A stretch of DNA of 16,632 nucleotides from Deltaproteobacteria bacterium (GCA_030593645.1 JAUVGT010000050.1:1-16632), one strand, 5' to 3'. Positions 1 to 7,587 are shown, counted from the stretch's first letter. Notes: a model not told the origin generated them from the sequence alone. Numbers and translations: made by a program.

Positions 1-151
1 TTCCTATTCTCCGCAATCCTCCAATGCCTAACGAGATGGGGCCATTTATCACATTCAGCATATACTGGAAAACGCGCCGTTTTGGCCACGTCCATTCAGG
101 TAGGGCTTGCCCTTCCCAGTGAGGATTGAATGTGTTGATCAGGTAAATCAT
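1..151 (-). CDS. AAA ATPase, N-terminal part only (runs off the window)
   Basis: Reading the minus strand from an ATG at 149-151 gives about 50 uninterrupted residues to the window edge. The start is preceded by an AGGAAGA ribosome binding site with good spacing. The fragment has an aromatic-rich lead (FNPHW, then EWTWPKRR) followed by a hydrophobic strand and GGLRRIG. That last motif resembles the start of a Walker A loop of the GxRRxGKT type found in AAA_14/DUF4143-like and related prokaryotic AAA ATPases. The lysine and the rest of the ATPase lie outside the window, so the family call rests on this short motif. The gene is divergent from the sensor-kinase operon and has its own candidate promoter and paired operator-like palindromes. 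Cellular role unknown; such ATPases are often accessory genes. Confidence 0.6.
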   Translation of the reverse strand, partial: MIYLINTFNPHWEGQALPEWTWPKRRVFQYMLNVINGPISLGIGGLRRIG

Positions 152-162
152 ATTTCTTCCTG

Positions 163-207
163 TAAAATGCACTTTAGGAATAAATATCTATCATAAAATG
201 CATTTTA
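163..207. promoter_or_regulatory. Two palindromic operator-like sites
   Basis: TAAAATGCATTTTA at 194-207 is a perfect 14-base palindrome. TAAAATGCACTTTA at 163-176 is the same sequence with one change. Their starts are 31 bases apart, close to three helical turns, so a regulator bound at both would sit on the same DNA face. They lie between the candidate promoter and the start codon of the minus-strand ATPase gene. A dimeric repressor of that gene is the simplest reading (inference). Confidence 0.5.
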
Positions 208-214
208 AGGAAAG

Positions 215-243
215 ATTCTTTCGATAATGATTTCAATTGTCAA
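215..243 (-). promoter_or_regulatory. Candidate sigma-70 promoter of the AAA ATPase gene
   Basis: On the minus strand a TTGACA (238-243) lies 17 bases upstream of AAGAAT (215-220), which matches four of six -10 positions. Transcription would start near 208, giving a leader of about 55 bases before the ATG at 151. The paired palindromes at 163-207 lie at and just after this start, where a repressor would act. The -35 match is exact; the -10 is weak. Confidence 0.4.
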
Positions 244-270
244 TTTAGAAATTCTTCTAAAAATTTAGAA
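244..270. repeat. Three alternating heptamers TTTAGAA / TTCTAAA / TTTAGAA
   Basis: TTTAGAA (244-250), its reverse complement TTCTAAA (255-261) and TTTAGAA again (264-270) lie in the divergent intergenic region between the ATPase and sensor-kinase promoters. They could be a binding site for a multimeric regulator, but AT-rich DNA makes chance plausible. The rest of 271-373 shows only an imperfect AT-rich dyad at 323-344. Confidence 0.25.
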
Positions 271-373
271 GTTTTCCCAAAAAAGAGTTGAGCCAAAAAC
301 GTCTTCACATGGCATCACCCTATATCTTATTGATATAATAGATAATTGTTTGCAGCTATTGGCGTCTCCAAAC

Positions 374-389
374 TGGCACGCATGTTGCT
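374..389 (+). promoter_or_regulatory. Sigma-54 (-24/-12) promoter of the kinase-transporter operon
   Basis: TGGCACG, four bases, then TTGCT matches the RpoN consensus at every conserved position, with the invariant GG and GC dinucleotides ten bases apart. The predicted start is near 400, about 30 bases ahead of the kinase ATG at 431. Such promoters need an NtrC-type AAA+ activator; two proteins with that domain are encoded in this window. Confidence 0.9.
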
Positions 390-430
390 AAAATCAATTT
401 ATAACCATCCGGATCAAAGGAAATGAATTT

Positions 431-2179
431 ATGAAACGGTTTACTAACGGAAATGGCAAAGCGGCATCCACTTCAAGACAGGAAAATTCAAATCTTTCAG
501 ATGAGCGGAAGAATATAAGAAAATATTTTAAACAACTGAGAGTCAGACTGCTTGCGGGACTTATCGGGGTTTTCATACTTCCCCATGCCCTTTTCACCTT
601 TTATTTCCATATCCAGTTTACATGGGGCTTAAAAGAATCCGGTAAGCTGAATCTTGTGGCCCTTTCGGAAAGTCAGGGGAATACCATCGATCTTTTTTTG
701 CAGGAAAGGGTTGTCAACCTGTTCAACCTGTTTCACAGTCGCGAGTTCAATCTTAAACCCACCAAATCAGAAATGGAATATTACCTTCAGAATCTGCGCC
801 AGGTCAGCGACGCATTTGTTGATGTCGGTTTTTTAAATAAAAAAGGAATCCAAATGGGTTATGCCGGGCCGTTCCCCTACCTTCAGGGCAAGGATTACAG
901 TAATGAAAAATGGTTTAAAACCCTCTTGAACCAGGATAAGGGGTATTTTATCAGCGATATTTACCTGGGATTTAGAAACAAACCCCATTTTACCATCGCC
1001 ACCCGGCAGTTGATCGACGGCCTTCCCTATATCATGCGCGCCACCCTTGATCCTGACAAGTTTTATATGTTCCTTCGCACCATCAATCATGGAAAAGGAG
1101 GAGAATCCGCCCTGATCAATGAAACCGGACGCTATCAGGTCGTCGATCCTGCAGAGGGTGAGCTTTTGGGGAAAAGTGATTTCATTCCCTCCCTGGATGA
1201 AAAAACCGGGGTCAACGAAATCCAAAAAGACGGCAGTCCGGTCTTAATCGCGCACACCTGGCTGAAAGAAACAAACTGGGCGTTACTGGTCAGGCAGCCC
1301 TTAAATATTGTCCATGCCTCCATGTACAAAACAAGAAAAATTATGGTGGCCAGCCTCGTGGTCGTTTTACTGATCACCGGTATTTTTATTATGGTTTTAA
1401 CACTAAAATACATCGGCCATGCCCAGACAAGCGCTGAAAAAAGCCAGGACCTTCGCATGCAGCTTTTTCATGCCGCGAAAATGGCTTCTGTGGGTGAACT
1501 GGCAACAGGGATTGCCCACGAAATCAACAACCCCCTGGCCATCATCACATCAACCAGCGGCGTGATCAAGGATATGATCGACCCTGAAATCGATATGAAT
1601 TTCAGTCCTGAAAATGTATTGAAAGAAATTGACATCGTTGAATCCGCGGCATTCCGGGCGGGAAAAATTACAAGGCAGCTTCTTGATTTCGGGCACAAAG
1701 AGCAGCCCACCCTTGTTTCCTGCAATGTGAACACAATTCTCGACGAGGTCATAAACGGGCTGAAAGCAAGAGAATTTAAAGTTGAAGACATTGAGATCAT
1801 ACGTAATTATGCCCCCCATCTGCCGCGAACCCTGCTGGATTGCGACCAGATTCGCCAGGTGTTTTTAAATATCATCAACAACTCCGGAGACGCCATTTCC
1901 AGCCCCGGAAGCATTACCATTATTACGGAAGTTAAAGGTGAGAATATTCGCATCACCATCCGGGATACAGGTGAGGGGATGACCGGCGATCAGATTAAAA
2001 AAATATTTGATCCGTTTTACACCACCAAGGAGGCAAGCAAGGGAACGGGGCTTGGTTTAAGCGTTTCCCTGAGCATTGTGGAATCCATGGGCGGATCCAT
2101 AATGGTCCAGAGCTTAAAGGATGAGGGGAGTTCATTTACCATACAACTGCCAATAAAAATAACTGAAGTCATAGAATAA
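431..2179 (+). CDS. Membrane sensor histidine kinase with dCache-like sensor domain
   Basis: This 582-residue kinase has a cytoplasmic N-terminal tail, a membrane segment near residues 40-62 and a large extracytoplasmic region to about residue 300. That region carries dCache-like landmarks (YSNEKWFKTLL, then GYFISDIYLG). A second membrane segment follows at about 305-327, then a HisKA dimerisation helix with GIAHEINNPLA and a C-terminal HATPase domain. The phosphoacceptor is His363. The N box (NIINNSGDA), G1 (DTGEGM) and G2 (GTGLGLSVS) motifs are intact, so it should be active. There is no HAMP domain recognisable by eye. The ATG at 431 follows AAAGGA with 9-base spacing. It is first in an operon with the TSUP transporter, and likely partners are the receivers at 4231 and 4754. 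The ligand is unknown; dCache domains usually bind small organic molecules. Confidence 0.93.
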   Translation: MKRFTNGNGKAASTSRQENSNLSDERKNIRKYFKQLRVRLLAGLIGVFILPHALFTFYFHIQFTWGLKESGKLNLVALSESQGNTIDLFLQERVVNLFNLFHSREFNLKPTKSEMEYYLQNLRQVSDAFVDVGFLNKKGIQMGYAGPFPYLQGKDYSNEKWFKTLLNQDKGYFISDIYLGFRNKPHFTIATRQLIDGLPYIMRATLDPDKFYMFLRTINHGKGGESALINETGRYQVVDPAEGELLGKSDFIPSLDEKTGVNEIQKDGSPVLIAHTWLKETNWALLVRQPLNIVHASMYKTRKIMVASLVVVLLITGIFIMVLTLKYIGHAQTSAEKSQDLRMQLFHAAKMASVGELATGIAHEINNPLAIITSTSGVIKDMIDPEIDMNFSPENVLKEIDIVESAAFRAGKITRQLLDFGHKEQPTLVSCNVNTILDEVINGLKAREFKVEDIEIIRNYAPHLPRTLLDCDQIRQVFLNIINNSGDAISSPGSITIITEVKGENIRITIRDTGEGMTGDQIKKIFDPFYTTKEASKGTGLGLSVSLSIVESMGGSIMVQSLKDEGSSFTIQLPIKITEVIE

Positions 2180-2219
2180 AAACAGTAAATACATAATAAA
2201 TGAAAGGAGTAATGGCCAA

Positions 2220-3506
2220 ATGAATTTTTTTCAACAATGGGGCAAGTTTATGATGATGGGTGCCCGGGCCCATGCAAAATGGGAAATCGATAATGCAATG
2301 ACGATCCTTCATGATCGAAAAAGATTGATCATACTGGGCTTGTTGACCATACCCGCCATCCTTGGCGGGATAGCACTGGCCGGTGATATCGGGAGTGTTA
2401 TGCCGGATATTCTGGGTGGGAAAAAGGCGTACAGCCCGGCCTTCTATTCTACCGGTATTTTTATCGTGTCCATCCTGATCGGCCTGGGCGCGGGGCTCAT
2501 TACAGGATGTATCGGCGCCGGCGGCGGATTCATTATCGCGCCCGCTTTGATGAGTGCGGGCATAAAAGGTATTCTTGCGGTAGGAACAGATCTTTTTCAT
2601 ATATTTGCAAAGGCCATCATGGGCAGCATTATTCACCGGAAGCTTGGAAATGTGTCCGTCCCCCTTGCGGTTGTTTTTTTAATCGGCGCCATTCTCGGTG
2701 CAACCGCGGGCGGTATCATCAACAGGGTGCTGTATGAGATCAACCCGGTATTGAGCGACACGTTTATCACCACTATTTATGCGTTGATGCTTGGTTTTTT
2801 GGGAATTTACGCTCTCATGGATTTTCTCAAGGCAAGAAAATCCGCTGATGTCTCAAGCGCCCATGGTGGAAAAACAGAGGGTGCGGAGATGGGAAACCTT
2901 CCCAAAAAGCTTCAGTCCGTTAACATTCCTCCCATGGTAAAGTTTGATTTTGACCTTACGCCTGAAGGCCGCAGGATCTCATGGGTATTCCTGGTGGTCT
3001 CCGGCGCCCTGGTCGGTCTGGCGGCAGGTATTATGGGGGTTGGCGGCGGGTTTTTAACATTCCCGATTTTTGTTTACATTCTCGGTGTTTCATCCATGAC
3101 CACGGTGGGCACTGATATTTTTCAAATCGTATTTACAGCCGGTTACGCCTCTATCAGCCAGTACGCCATTTACGGGTTTATCTTTTACACCCTGGCCATT
3201 GGTATGCTGCTGGGCTCTCTTGTGGGAATTCAAATTGGCGCGCTGGTCACCAAGGTTGTTTCAGGCATCACCATACGCGGATTTTACGCCATGGCCGTTC
3301 TGGCGGGATTCGTGAATCGGTTTTTCGCACTGCCCGCCAAACTTGGAGAGATGGGGCTCATTCCCATATCAAAAGAGCTCGGGTCCATTCTGGATACCAT
3401 CGGCATATGGGCTTTTTTCATCGTCATCGGAGGATTCAGTGTCTGGGTAATCGGTACTTTTTTGAAAAACATCGCCACTTTAAAGGGAGAGGAGGTCGGC
3501 TCATGA
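2220..3506 (+). CDS. TSUP (TauE/SafE) family membrane transporter
   Basis: This 428-residue polytopic membrane protein has two homologous halves. Each half carries a glycine-rich signature, GCIGAGGGFIIAPAL in the first and GIMGVGGGFLTFPIF in the second. Each is followed by a GTD-containing stretch (VGTDLFHIFAKA and VGTDIFQIVFTA). This is the internal duplication of the TauE/SafE family, whose members are proposed to move sulfite, sulfonates, sulfoacetate or related anions. An extra N-terminal amphipathic lead and a hydrophilic insert of about 50 residues between the halves make it longer than the usual 250-270 residues, as in the long form I associate with sulfate reducers. The ATG at 2220 follows AAAGGAG. 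It lies 40 bases after the kinase and overlaps the next gene by ATGA. The family call is solid; the substrate cannot be read from sequence. Confidence 0.92.
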   Translation: MNFFQQWGKFMMMGARAHAKWEIDNAMTILHDRKRLIILGLLTIPAILGGIALAGDIGSVMPDILGGKKAYSPAFYSTGIFIVSILIGLGAGLITGCIGAGGGFIIAPALMSAGIKGILAVGTDLFHIFAKAIMGSIIHRKLGNVSVPLAVVFLIGAILGATAGGIINRVLYEINPVLSDTFITTIYALMLGFLGIYALMDFLKARKSADVSSAHGGKTEGAEMGNLPKKLQSVNIPPMVKFDFDLTPEGRRISWVFLVVSGALVGLAAGIMGVGGGFLTFPIFVYILGVSSMTTVGTDIFQIVFTAGYASISQYAIYGFIFYTLAIGMLLGSLVGIQIGALVTKVVSGITIRGFYAMAVLAGFVNRFFALPAKLGEMGLIPISKELGSILDTIGIWAFFIVIGGFSVWVIGTFLKNIATLKGEEVGS

Positions 3507-4189
3507 TAGCGCATAAAAAAAGATTTTTTACAGGTCTTGGAATGATGGCAGGCTTTGTAGTCATCCTCGGAATCATTTTTTCACCTGTGTTCAAAGGCAA
3601 AACGGGCCTTGACTATCTTGATTCTCTATATAATTCAATATCAAAGGGCTCGGCCTACTATATCCCGGATATAAAAAAAGAAGCTGAGAGCTTTTCCGGA
3701 AGCCAGATCCATTTGAGCCTCGTCATGGAGACAAAAAAACAGGCAGAACAAATCTCGTTACTTTTACAAAAAGCAGGTGTCCGGGCCGGTGTTTCAAATG
3801 CTGAACTTACTGTTGAGGGCGATCTTGGAAAAATCCTGGCCGGCTGTCTGGAAGATTCGGATCTTATGTACATGAATCAGGGTGAAAAGATCAAAAATAA
3901 ATACAACACCCATGAAAAGCAGGTCCTCTACAACTGGTATACAGTTTTGAAATCCATTGATAAAGGTTTGAAGGACCAGAAAAAGTTCAAGGAGGCAAAG
4001 ATCGTGGCCCTGGTCGTCAAAAAGGCTGTGGAATGCGCCTACAACTATTATCAAATTCAACCCTTGAATATATCGGACAGCATTGGGACGGTCATCTTTT
4101 CCCTGATTTTTTATGTGATATACACGCTGTGGTTTGGTTTTTCCGTCATGTATATGTTTGAAGGGTGGGGCATGAAACTTGAGCACTAG
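3503..4189 (+). CDS. Two-helix membrane protein of unknown function, partner of the TSUP transporter
   Basis: I do not recognise a named family. The ATG at 3503 overlaps the transporter stop as ATGA and is preceded by GGAGAGGAGG, which fixes this start over longer in-frame extensions that only shadow the transporter gene. The 228-residue product has a hydrophobic helix near residues 8-30 and a hydrophilic central region of about 165 residues rich in Lys, Glu and Gln. A second hydrophobic helix lies near 193-215, followed by a short tail. The central region contains no Cys pair, heme motif or enzyme signature that I can see. The translational coupling argues for a role with the transporter, either as an accessory subunit or as a link to the sensor kinase (inference). 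Confidence 0.85.
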   Translation: MIAHKKRFFTGLGMMAGFVVILGIIFSPVFKGKTGLDYLDSLYNSISKGSAYYIPDIKKEAESFSGSQIHLSLVMETKKQAEQISLLLQKAGVRAGVSNAELTVEGDLGKILAGCLEDSDLMYMNQGEKIKNKYNTHEKQVLYNWYTVLKSIDKGLKDQKKFKEAKIVALVVKKAVECAYNYYQIQPLNISDSIGTVIFSLIFYVIYTLWFGFSVMYMFEGWGMKLEH

Positions 4190-4230
4190 TACGGATTTAT
4201 GCGTGCAGTGTTTTTTGAAAGGAGGTCAAA

Positions 4231-4719
4231 ATGACAGACGATAAAATTAATATACTGATTGTGGACGATGAGGAGCAATTTTTAAATTCAATTAAAAAAA
4301 GACTTGAAGTCCGTGACTTTAATGTTTTTGCGGTGGACCGGGGTGAAAAAGCCATAGAAGCGGCCAGAAACAACGCCATTGATATCGCCCTGGTGGACCT
4401 TAAGATGCCGGGAATGAGAGGGGAAGAAACCCTGAAAATACTGAAAAAAGAGCATCAATGGATGGAAGTTGTGATACTTACCGGGCACGGATCTGTTGAT
4501 TCCGCTGTGGAATGTGTTCAGGACGGCGCCCACAAATATCTTCAAAAACCGTGTGAGCTGGATACACTTCTTGAAGTGCTCAAAGATGCCTACGAGAAAA
4601 AGGTCATGAATAAGCAAAAACTGGAAAAGGAAAAAATGGATGAGTTAATGAAGTTTGCACAGGGAAATTCGCCATTAGAGATTCTACGAAAGCTAAAGGA
4701 AATTGATAAAGGAAAATAA
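4231..4719 (+). CDS. Stand-alone response regulator (single receiver domain)
   Basis: This is a 162-residue receiver with all five signature positions: the acidic pocket at Asp12/Asp13, phosphoacceptor Asp56 in LVDLKMPGMRG, Thr84 in ILTGHGS and Lys106 in LQKP. After the fold ends near residue 125 there is a charged, Lys/Glu-rich helical tail but no DNA-binding or output domain. It therefore probably passes phosphate on or acts through protein contacts. The ATG at 4231 follows a strong AAAGGAGG (4218-4225). It is the first receiver after the kinase-transporter-membrane protein block and a natural partner for the kinase at 431. Confidence 0.92.
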   Translation: MTDDKINILIVDDEEQFLNSIKKRLEVRDFNVFAVDRGEKAIEAARNNAIDIALVDLKMPGMRGEETLKILKKEHQWMEVVILTGHGSVDSAVECVQDGAHKYLQKPCELDTLLEVLKDAYEKKVMNKQKLEKEKMDELMKFAQGNSPLEILRKLKEIDKGK

Positions 4720-4753
4720 TCCCGTTTATGGATAACATATAGGGCTTTACCCA

Positions 4754-5170
4754 ATGAACCTGTTTTCCAGATTAAAAAACCTGAAAATGATACTCATCGA
4801 TGATGACGAATGGATCAGGGATGCCATGCGGCTGTTCTTTGAGGATGAAGGCTGTGCCTTGACAGCGGTTGAAACCGCTGAAGAGGCGATTGCGGCATTT
4901 GGTAAGCAGACATTTGACATTATCATCGCCGACTACAGGCTGCCGGGTATGGATGGCATTGATTTTTTTGAATTCACTCAAAAAGGGACTTCCCGCAATG
5001 CGATCAAAATCCTGATCACCGCCTATCTGAACCAGTCGGTAAGGATGATGGCGAAAAAGGCAGGGGTGCATGATCTGATTGAAAAGCCATTCAAACCGGA
5101 GGACATTGAAGCATCCCTGTCAAGACTTCTAAAAAAGAACCCTGAAAATGTGGAAAAAAATCAACCTTAG
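4754..5170 (+). CDS. Stand-alone response regulator (single receiver domain)
   Basis: This is a 138-residue receiver with an acidic pocket at Asp16-Asp18, phosphoacceptor Asp60 in IIADYRLPGMDG, Thr89 in ILITAYLN and Lys111 in IEKPF. There is no output domain. The start at 4754 has only a weak AGGG upstream; a later ATG at 4787 would remove the first strand, so 4754 is kept. Its 3' end overlaps the following chimeric activator gene by 23 bases. The N-terminus of that next gene looks like the start of a histidine kinase, so this receiver may once have sat directly ahead of a kinase gene that is now largely missing (inference). Confidence 0.9.
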   Translation: MNLFSRLKNLKMILIDDDEWIRDAMRLFFEDEGCALTAVETAEEAIAAFGKQTFDIIIADYRLPGMDGIDFFEFTQKGTSRNAIKILITAYLNQSVRMMAKKAGVHDLIEKPFKPEDIEASLSRLLKKNPENVEKNQP

Positions 5171-6482
5171 AAAACGGTTATACCTAGTATTAACAGTGCT
5201 GTTCCTGGTCACCCTTTCCGGAGGCATTGTGACCATATGGTATTCTTTTCGAACCGAAAAGCTGATTACATCCATCATGACCGCCTACGGCACAACGGAA
5301 ACCGCCATTGAAGCCACAAAAATGGGGGCGTTTGATTATATATTAAAGCCCTTTGATATACCGGAAATGTTGAAAATTATCACCCAGGCTATTGATGTGG
5401 GCCGATTTATGCGTTTACCCGTGGAAATGGATATTGATCTTCCCGCGAACACCATGGATCGGGAAGTCATTATCGGCCGCAGTAAACTTATGCAGGAGGT
5501 TTTTAAGGCGATCGGCCGAGTGGCAGCCACAGACGCCACTGTTCTGATTCACGGTGAGACCGGAACAGGCAAGGAGCTTGCCGCCCGGGCGGTTTACCAG
5601 CACAGCCTCCGGTCTGAACAGCCGTTCCTGGTGATCAATTGCGTTGCCCTGCCGGAAAGTCTTCTGGAAAGCGAGCTTTTTGGATTTGAAAAAGGCGCCT
5701 TTACCGGTGCGACCCACCGCCGTATCGGTAAAATCGAACAGGCATGCGGGGGAACGGTTTTCCTGGACGAGATCGGTGACATGCCTTTAAAGCTCCAGAC
5801 CAAAATATTGAGGCTGCTTCAGGAAAAAAAGATCGAGCGCCTGGGCGGAAGGGAAGCCATTCCTGTTGATGTGCGCATTATTGCCGCCACAAACCGGAAT
5901 CTGGAAGAGTCCATTTCAACGGGCCTTTTTCGCGAGGACTTGTATTACCGCCTGAAAGTTGTTACCATTCTGCTGCCCCCGCTAAAAGAGCGATGCGGCG
6001 ACATACCCTTACTGATTCAATATTTTATGACCCGTTATTCAGCAGAACTGGGCATTGACAATCCCGGCATTAATGCTGAGGCAATATCGCTGCTGAATCA
6101 CAATCCCTGGTCGGGCAACGTGCGCGAACTGGCCAATACCCTTAAAAAAGCGTTGATATTTAATCGCGGCACACCCCTTGACACCCATGATGTTGCCGGT
6201 GCGATCGGTACCGATGATCCTAAAGACAGTAAACATGATCAAATGGAAGCTGAAATCCGAAAGTGGTTCAGCATGGCTTTGCGAAACAGCACCCAAAAGC
6301 GGCTTTTTGATACAGGTATGGACCGTTTTGCCGCTATATTGATTCAGGAGGCGCTTAAGTTTACCGGCGGAAACCGATCTCTGGCCGCCAAACACCTGGG
6401 ATTGTCCAGGCCCACACTGCATTCAAAGATTGATAAATACCATATTGAACTGGAAACTTCAGTCAAAGGGGGTAATGTCTGA
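5148..6482 (+). CDS. Chimeric sigma-54 activator: kinase membrane anchor + half receiver + AAA+ + Fis-type HTH
   Basis: This is a 444-residue protein. Residues 1 to about 40 read like the start of a membrane histidine kinase: a basic lead, then one hydrophobic helix near 10-33. From about residue 43 it switches abruptly to the second half of an NtrC-type receiver. MTAYGTTETAIEATKMGA and the lysine of ILKPF (Lys67) are present, but the first half, with the acidic pocket and phosphoacceptor Asp, is missing. The sigma-54 AAA+ domain is complete: Walker A GETGTGKE (Lys142), GAFTGA loop (183-188) and Walker B FLDE (Asp207-Glu208). A Fis-like helix-turn-helix ends the protein (NRSLAAKHLGLSRPTLHSKI). 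The likely origin is an in-frame deletion across a kinase gene and an adjacent activator gene. It cannot be controlled by normal Asp phosphorylation and may be constitutive, membrane-tethered, or made from an internal start such as ATG 5277. No clear ribosome site precedes 5148; translation is probably coupled to the upstream gene. Confidence 0.88.
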   Translation: MWKKINLRKRLYLVLTVLFLVTLSGGIVTIWYSFRTEKLITSIMTAYGTTETAIEATKMGAFDYILKPFDIPEMLKIITQAIDVGRFMRLPVEMDIDLPANTMDREVIIGRSKLMQEVFKAIGRVAATDATVLIHGETGTGKELAARAVYQHSLRSEQPFLVINCVALPESLLESELFGFEKGAFTGATHRRIGKIEQACGGTVFLDEIGDMPLKLQTKILRLLQEKKIERLGGREAIPVDVRIIAATNRNLEESISTGLFREDLYYRLKVVTILLPPLKERCGDIPLLIQYFMTRYSAELGIDNPGINAEAISLLNHNPWSGNVRELANTLKKALIFNRGTPLDTHDVAGAIGTDDPKDSKHDQMEAEIRKWFSMALRNSTQKRLFDTGMDRFAAILIQEALKFTGGNRSLAAKHLGLSRPTLHSKIDKYHIELETSVKGGNV

Positions 6483-6562
6483 AATCTGCTGTCGGCTCGT
6501 GGAAACATGATCATCCTGATCCCCGTTAAAAAATAAACCATTTATTTTACCAATATGAATGA

Positions 6563-6592
6563 TGATGGTCTCGTAAAAAGTCCGAATTAGAC
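6563..6592 (+). repeat. Solo copy of a 30-bp repeat end (TCGTAAAAAGTCC family)
   Basis: These 30 bases are the exact reverse complement of 16095-16124. The core TCTCGTAAAAAGTCC also matches, with changes, both ends of the palindromic element at 15973-16097. No second arm is visible nearby, so this looks like a remnant or solo terminus. It lies in the 289-base gap 6483-6771, which otherwise holds no gene, no convincing terminator for the upstream operon, and the sigma-54 promoter at 6724. Confidence 0.85.
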
Positions 6593-6723
6593 GTTACGGT
6601 TATTTTACAAAATGGAAAAATATCTGACAATAAAACGCCGGGTCTTAAGGTTTACGCATTTTAACAATGGGGGAAGTCTATTTATTTTAATGATATAGAG
6701 ATGAGTTTGCCTTTTTTTCGTTC

Positions 6724-6739
6724 AGGCATGAAAATTGCG
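6724..6739 (+). promoter_or_regulatory. Sigma-54 (-24/-12) promoter of the phosphorelay/PEP-synthase-like operon
   Basis: AGGCATGAAAATTGCG has the invariant GG and GC ten bases apart and matches most of the RpoN consensus. The deviations are A for the first T, AT for AC after GGC, and G after TTGC. The predicted start is near 6750, about 22 bases before the GTG start codon. It is weaker than the promoters at 374 and 13256 but correctly placed. Confidence 0.7.
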
Positions 6740-6771
6740 AGTGGTTATCTTCTATCTAATTAGGAGTCCCT

Positions 6772-7578
6772 GTGAAACGACCGCTTCGCATCTTAATCGC
6801 CGACCGCAATCCGTATGTGCGTGCTTTTTTAAAGCGCGAAATGACCAAAGAAGGCTGGCATGTTCTTTTAGCAAAAAACAGCAATGAAATGGTCAGACAG
6901 ATATTCAATAAAAAGGCAGTGGATATTTTAGTTTTGGATTCGGATTTACCCGGCCGTGAAAGTTCATCTGTAATACGAATGGTAAAAAACAAATATCCGT
7001 CTTTAACCGTCGTGAAGCATGTTGCCGATGCAAAGGAAAACGACCGGCCGGATCCCGGAAAAAATGAATATGTTGTGGAAAAAAGCGGCAGCAGCATAGA
7101 GAATCTCAAACAGGTTGTTAAAAGGATTATATTGAAACAGGAGAAATATACAGTGGATCATTTAGCCGTATTATTTGTCGATGATGAGATTGATTTTGTC
7201 GTCTCACTGATAAAGCGAATGAAAAAAAGAAAAATAAATGCGTTGGGAGCCAACAGCGGGGAACAGGCCGTTGAAATATTGAGCGGCGGTCATAAGAATA
7301 TTGATGTGGTGGTGCTGGACGTCAGGATGCCGGGCATGGACGGAATAGAAACCCTGAAAGCAATCAAACGCATCGATCCCCTCATAGAGGTCATCATGCT
7401 CAGCGGCCACGCGCGCCTTTCAGTCGCAAGACAGGGCATGGAACTTGGCGCCTTTGACTATCTGATGAAGCCTGTTGACCTTGATGAACTGTTGTATAAA
7501 CTGCAGGACGCGTTTCAAAAAAAGTCCATACAGGAAAAGAAAATAGAGAAACTAAAATCGGTCAGCAAACCTGAATAA
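6772..7578 (+). CDS. Double-receiver response regulator, first receiver degenerate
   Basis: This 268-residue protein is built from two receiver domains. The first (about 1-120) keeps Asp11 and a phosphoacceptor-like Asp56 (LVLDSDLPG), but the second acidic residue is Arg12. It lacks the usual Ser/Thr strand motif and has KS instead of the conserved KP. The second (about 130-250) is canonical: Asp-Asp-Glu in LFVDDE, Asp183 in LDVRMPGMDG, Ser211 in MLSGHA and Lys233 in LMKP. A basic helical tail follows, with no output domain. The start is GTG at 6772 preceded by AGGAG (6762-6766). First gene of the second operon and only 9 bases before the PEP-synthase-like gene. It is likely a phosphate-relay or scaffold protein served by the kinase at 10182 (inference). 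Confidence 0.88.
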   Translation: MKRPLRILIADRNPYVRAFLKREMTKEGWHVLLAKNSNEMVRQIFNKKAVDILVLDSDLPGRESSSVIRMVKNKYPSLTVVKHVADAKENDRPDPGKNEYVVEKSGSSIENLKQVVKRIILKQEKYTVDHLAVLFVDDEIDFVVSLIKRMKKRKINALGANSGEQAVEILSGGHKNIDVVVLDVRMPGMDGIETLKAIKRIDPLIEVIMLSGHARLSVARQGMELGAFDYLMKPVDLDELLYKLQDAFQKKSIQEKKIEKLKSVSKPE

Positions 7579-7587
7579 ACAAATCCT

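Noticed and set aside
833..1225. Long minus-strand open frames opposite the sensor kinase and other plus-strand genes
   Set aside because: They lie entirely opposite genes with clear family motifs, have no ribosome sites and carry no recognisable domain; they are antisense shadows.
3407..3502. N-terminal extension of the unknown membrane protein
   Set aside because: It lies inside the transporter gene in another frame; the ATG at 3503 has an excellent ribosome site and an ATGA overlap.
4199..4234. An 11-residue mini-ORF ending on the start of the receiver at 4231
   Set aside because: No ribosome site precedes its ATG and it contains the receiver's own ribosome site; most likely chance.
6483..6562. 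Terminator after the chimeric activator
   Set aside because: Only a five-base GATCA/TGATC hairpin without a T tract is present; not enough to call.
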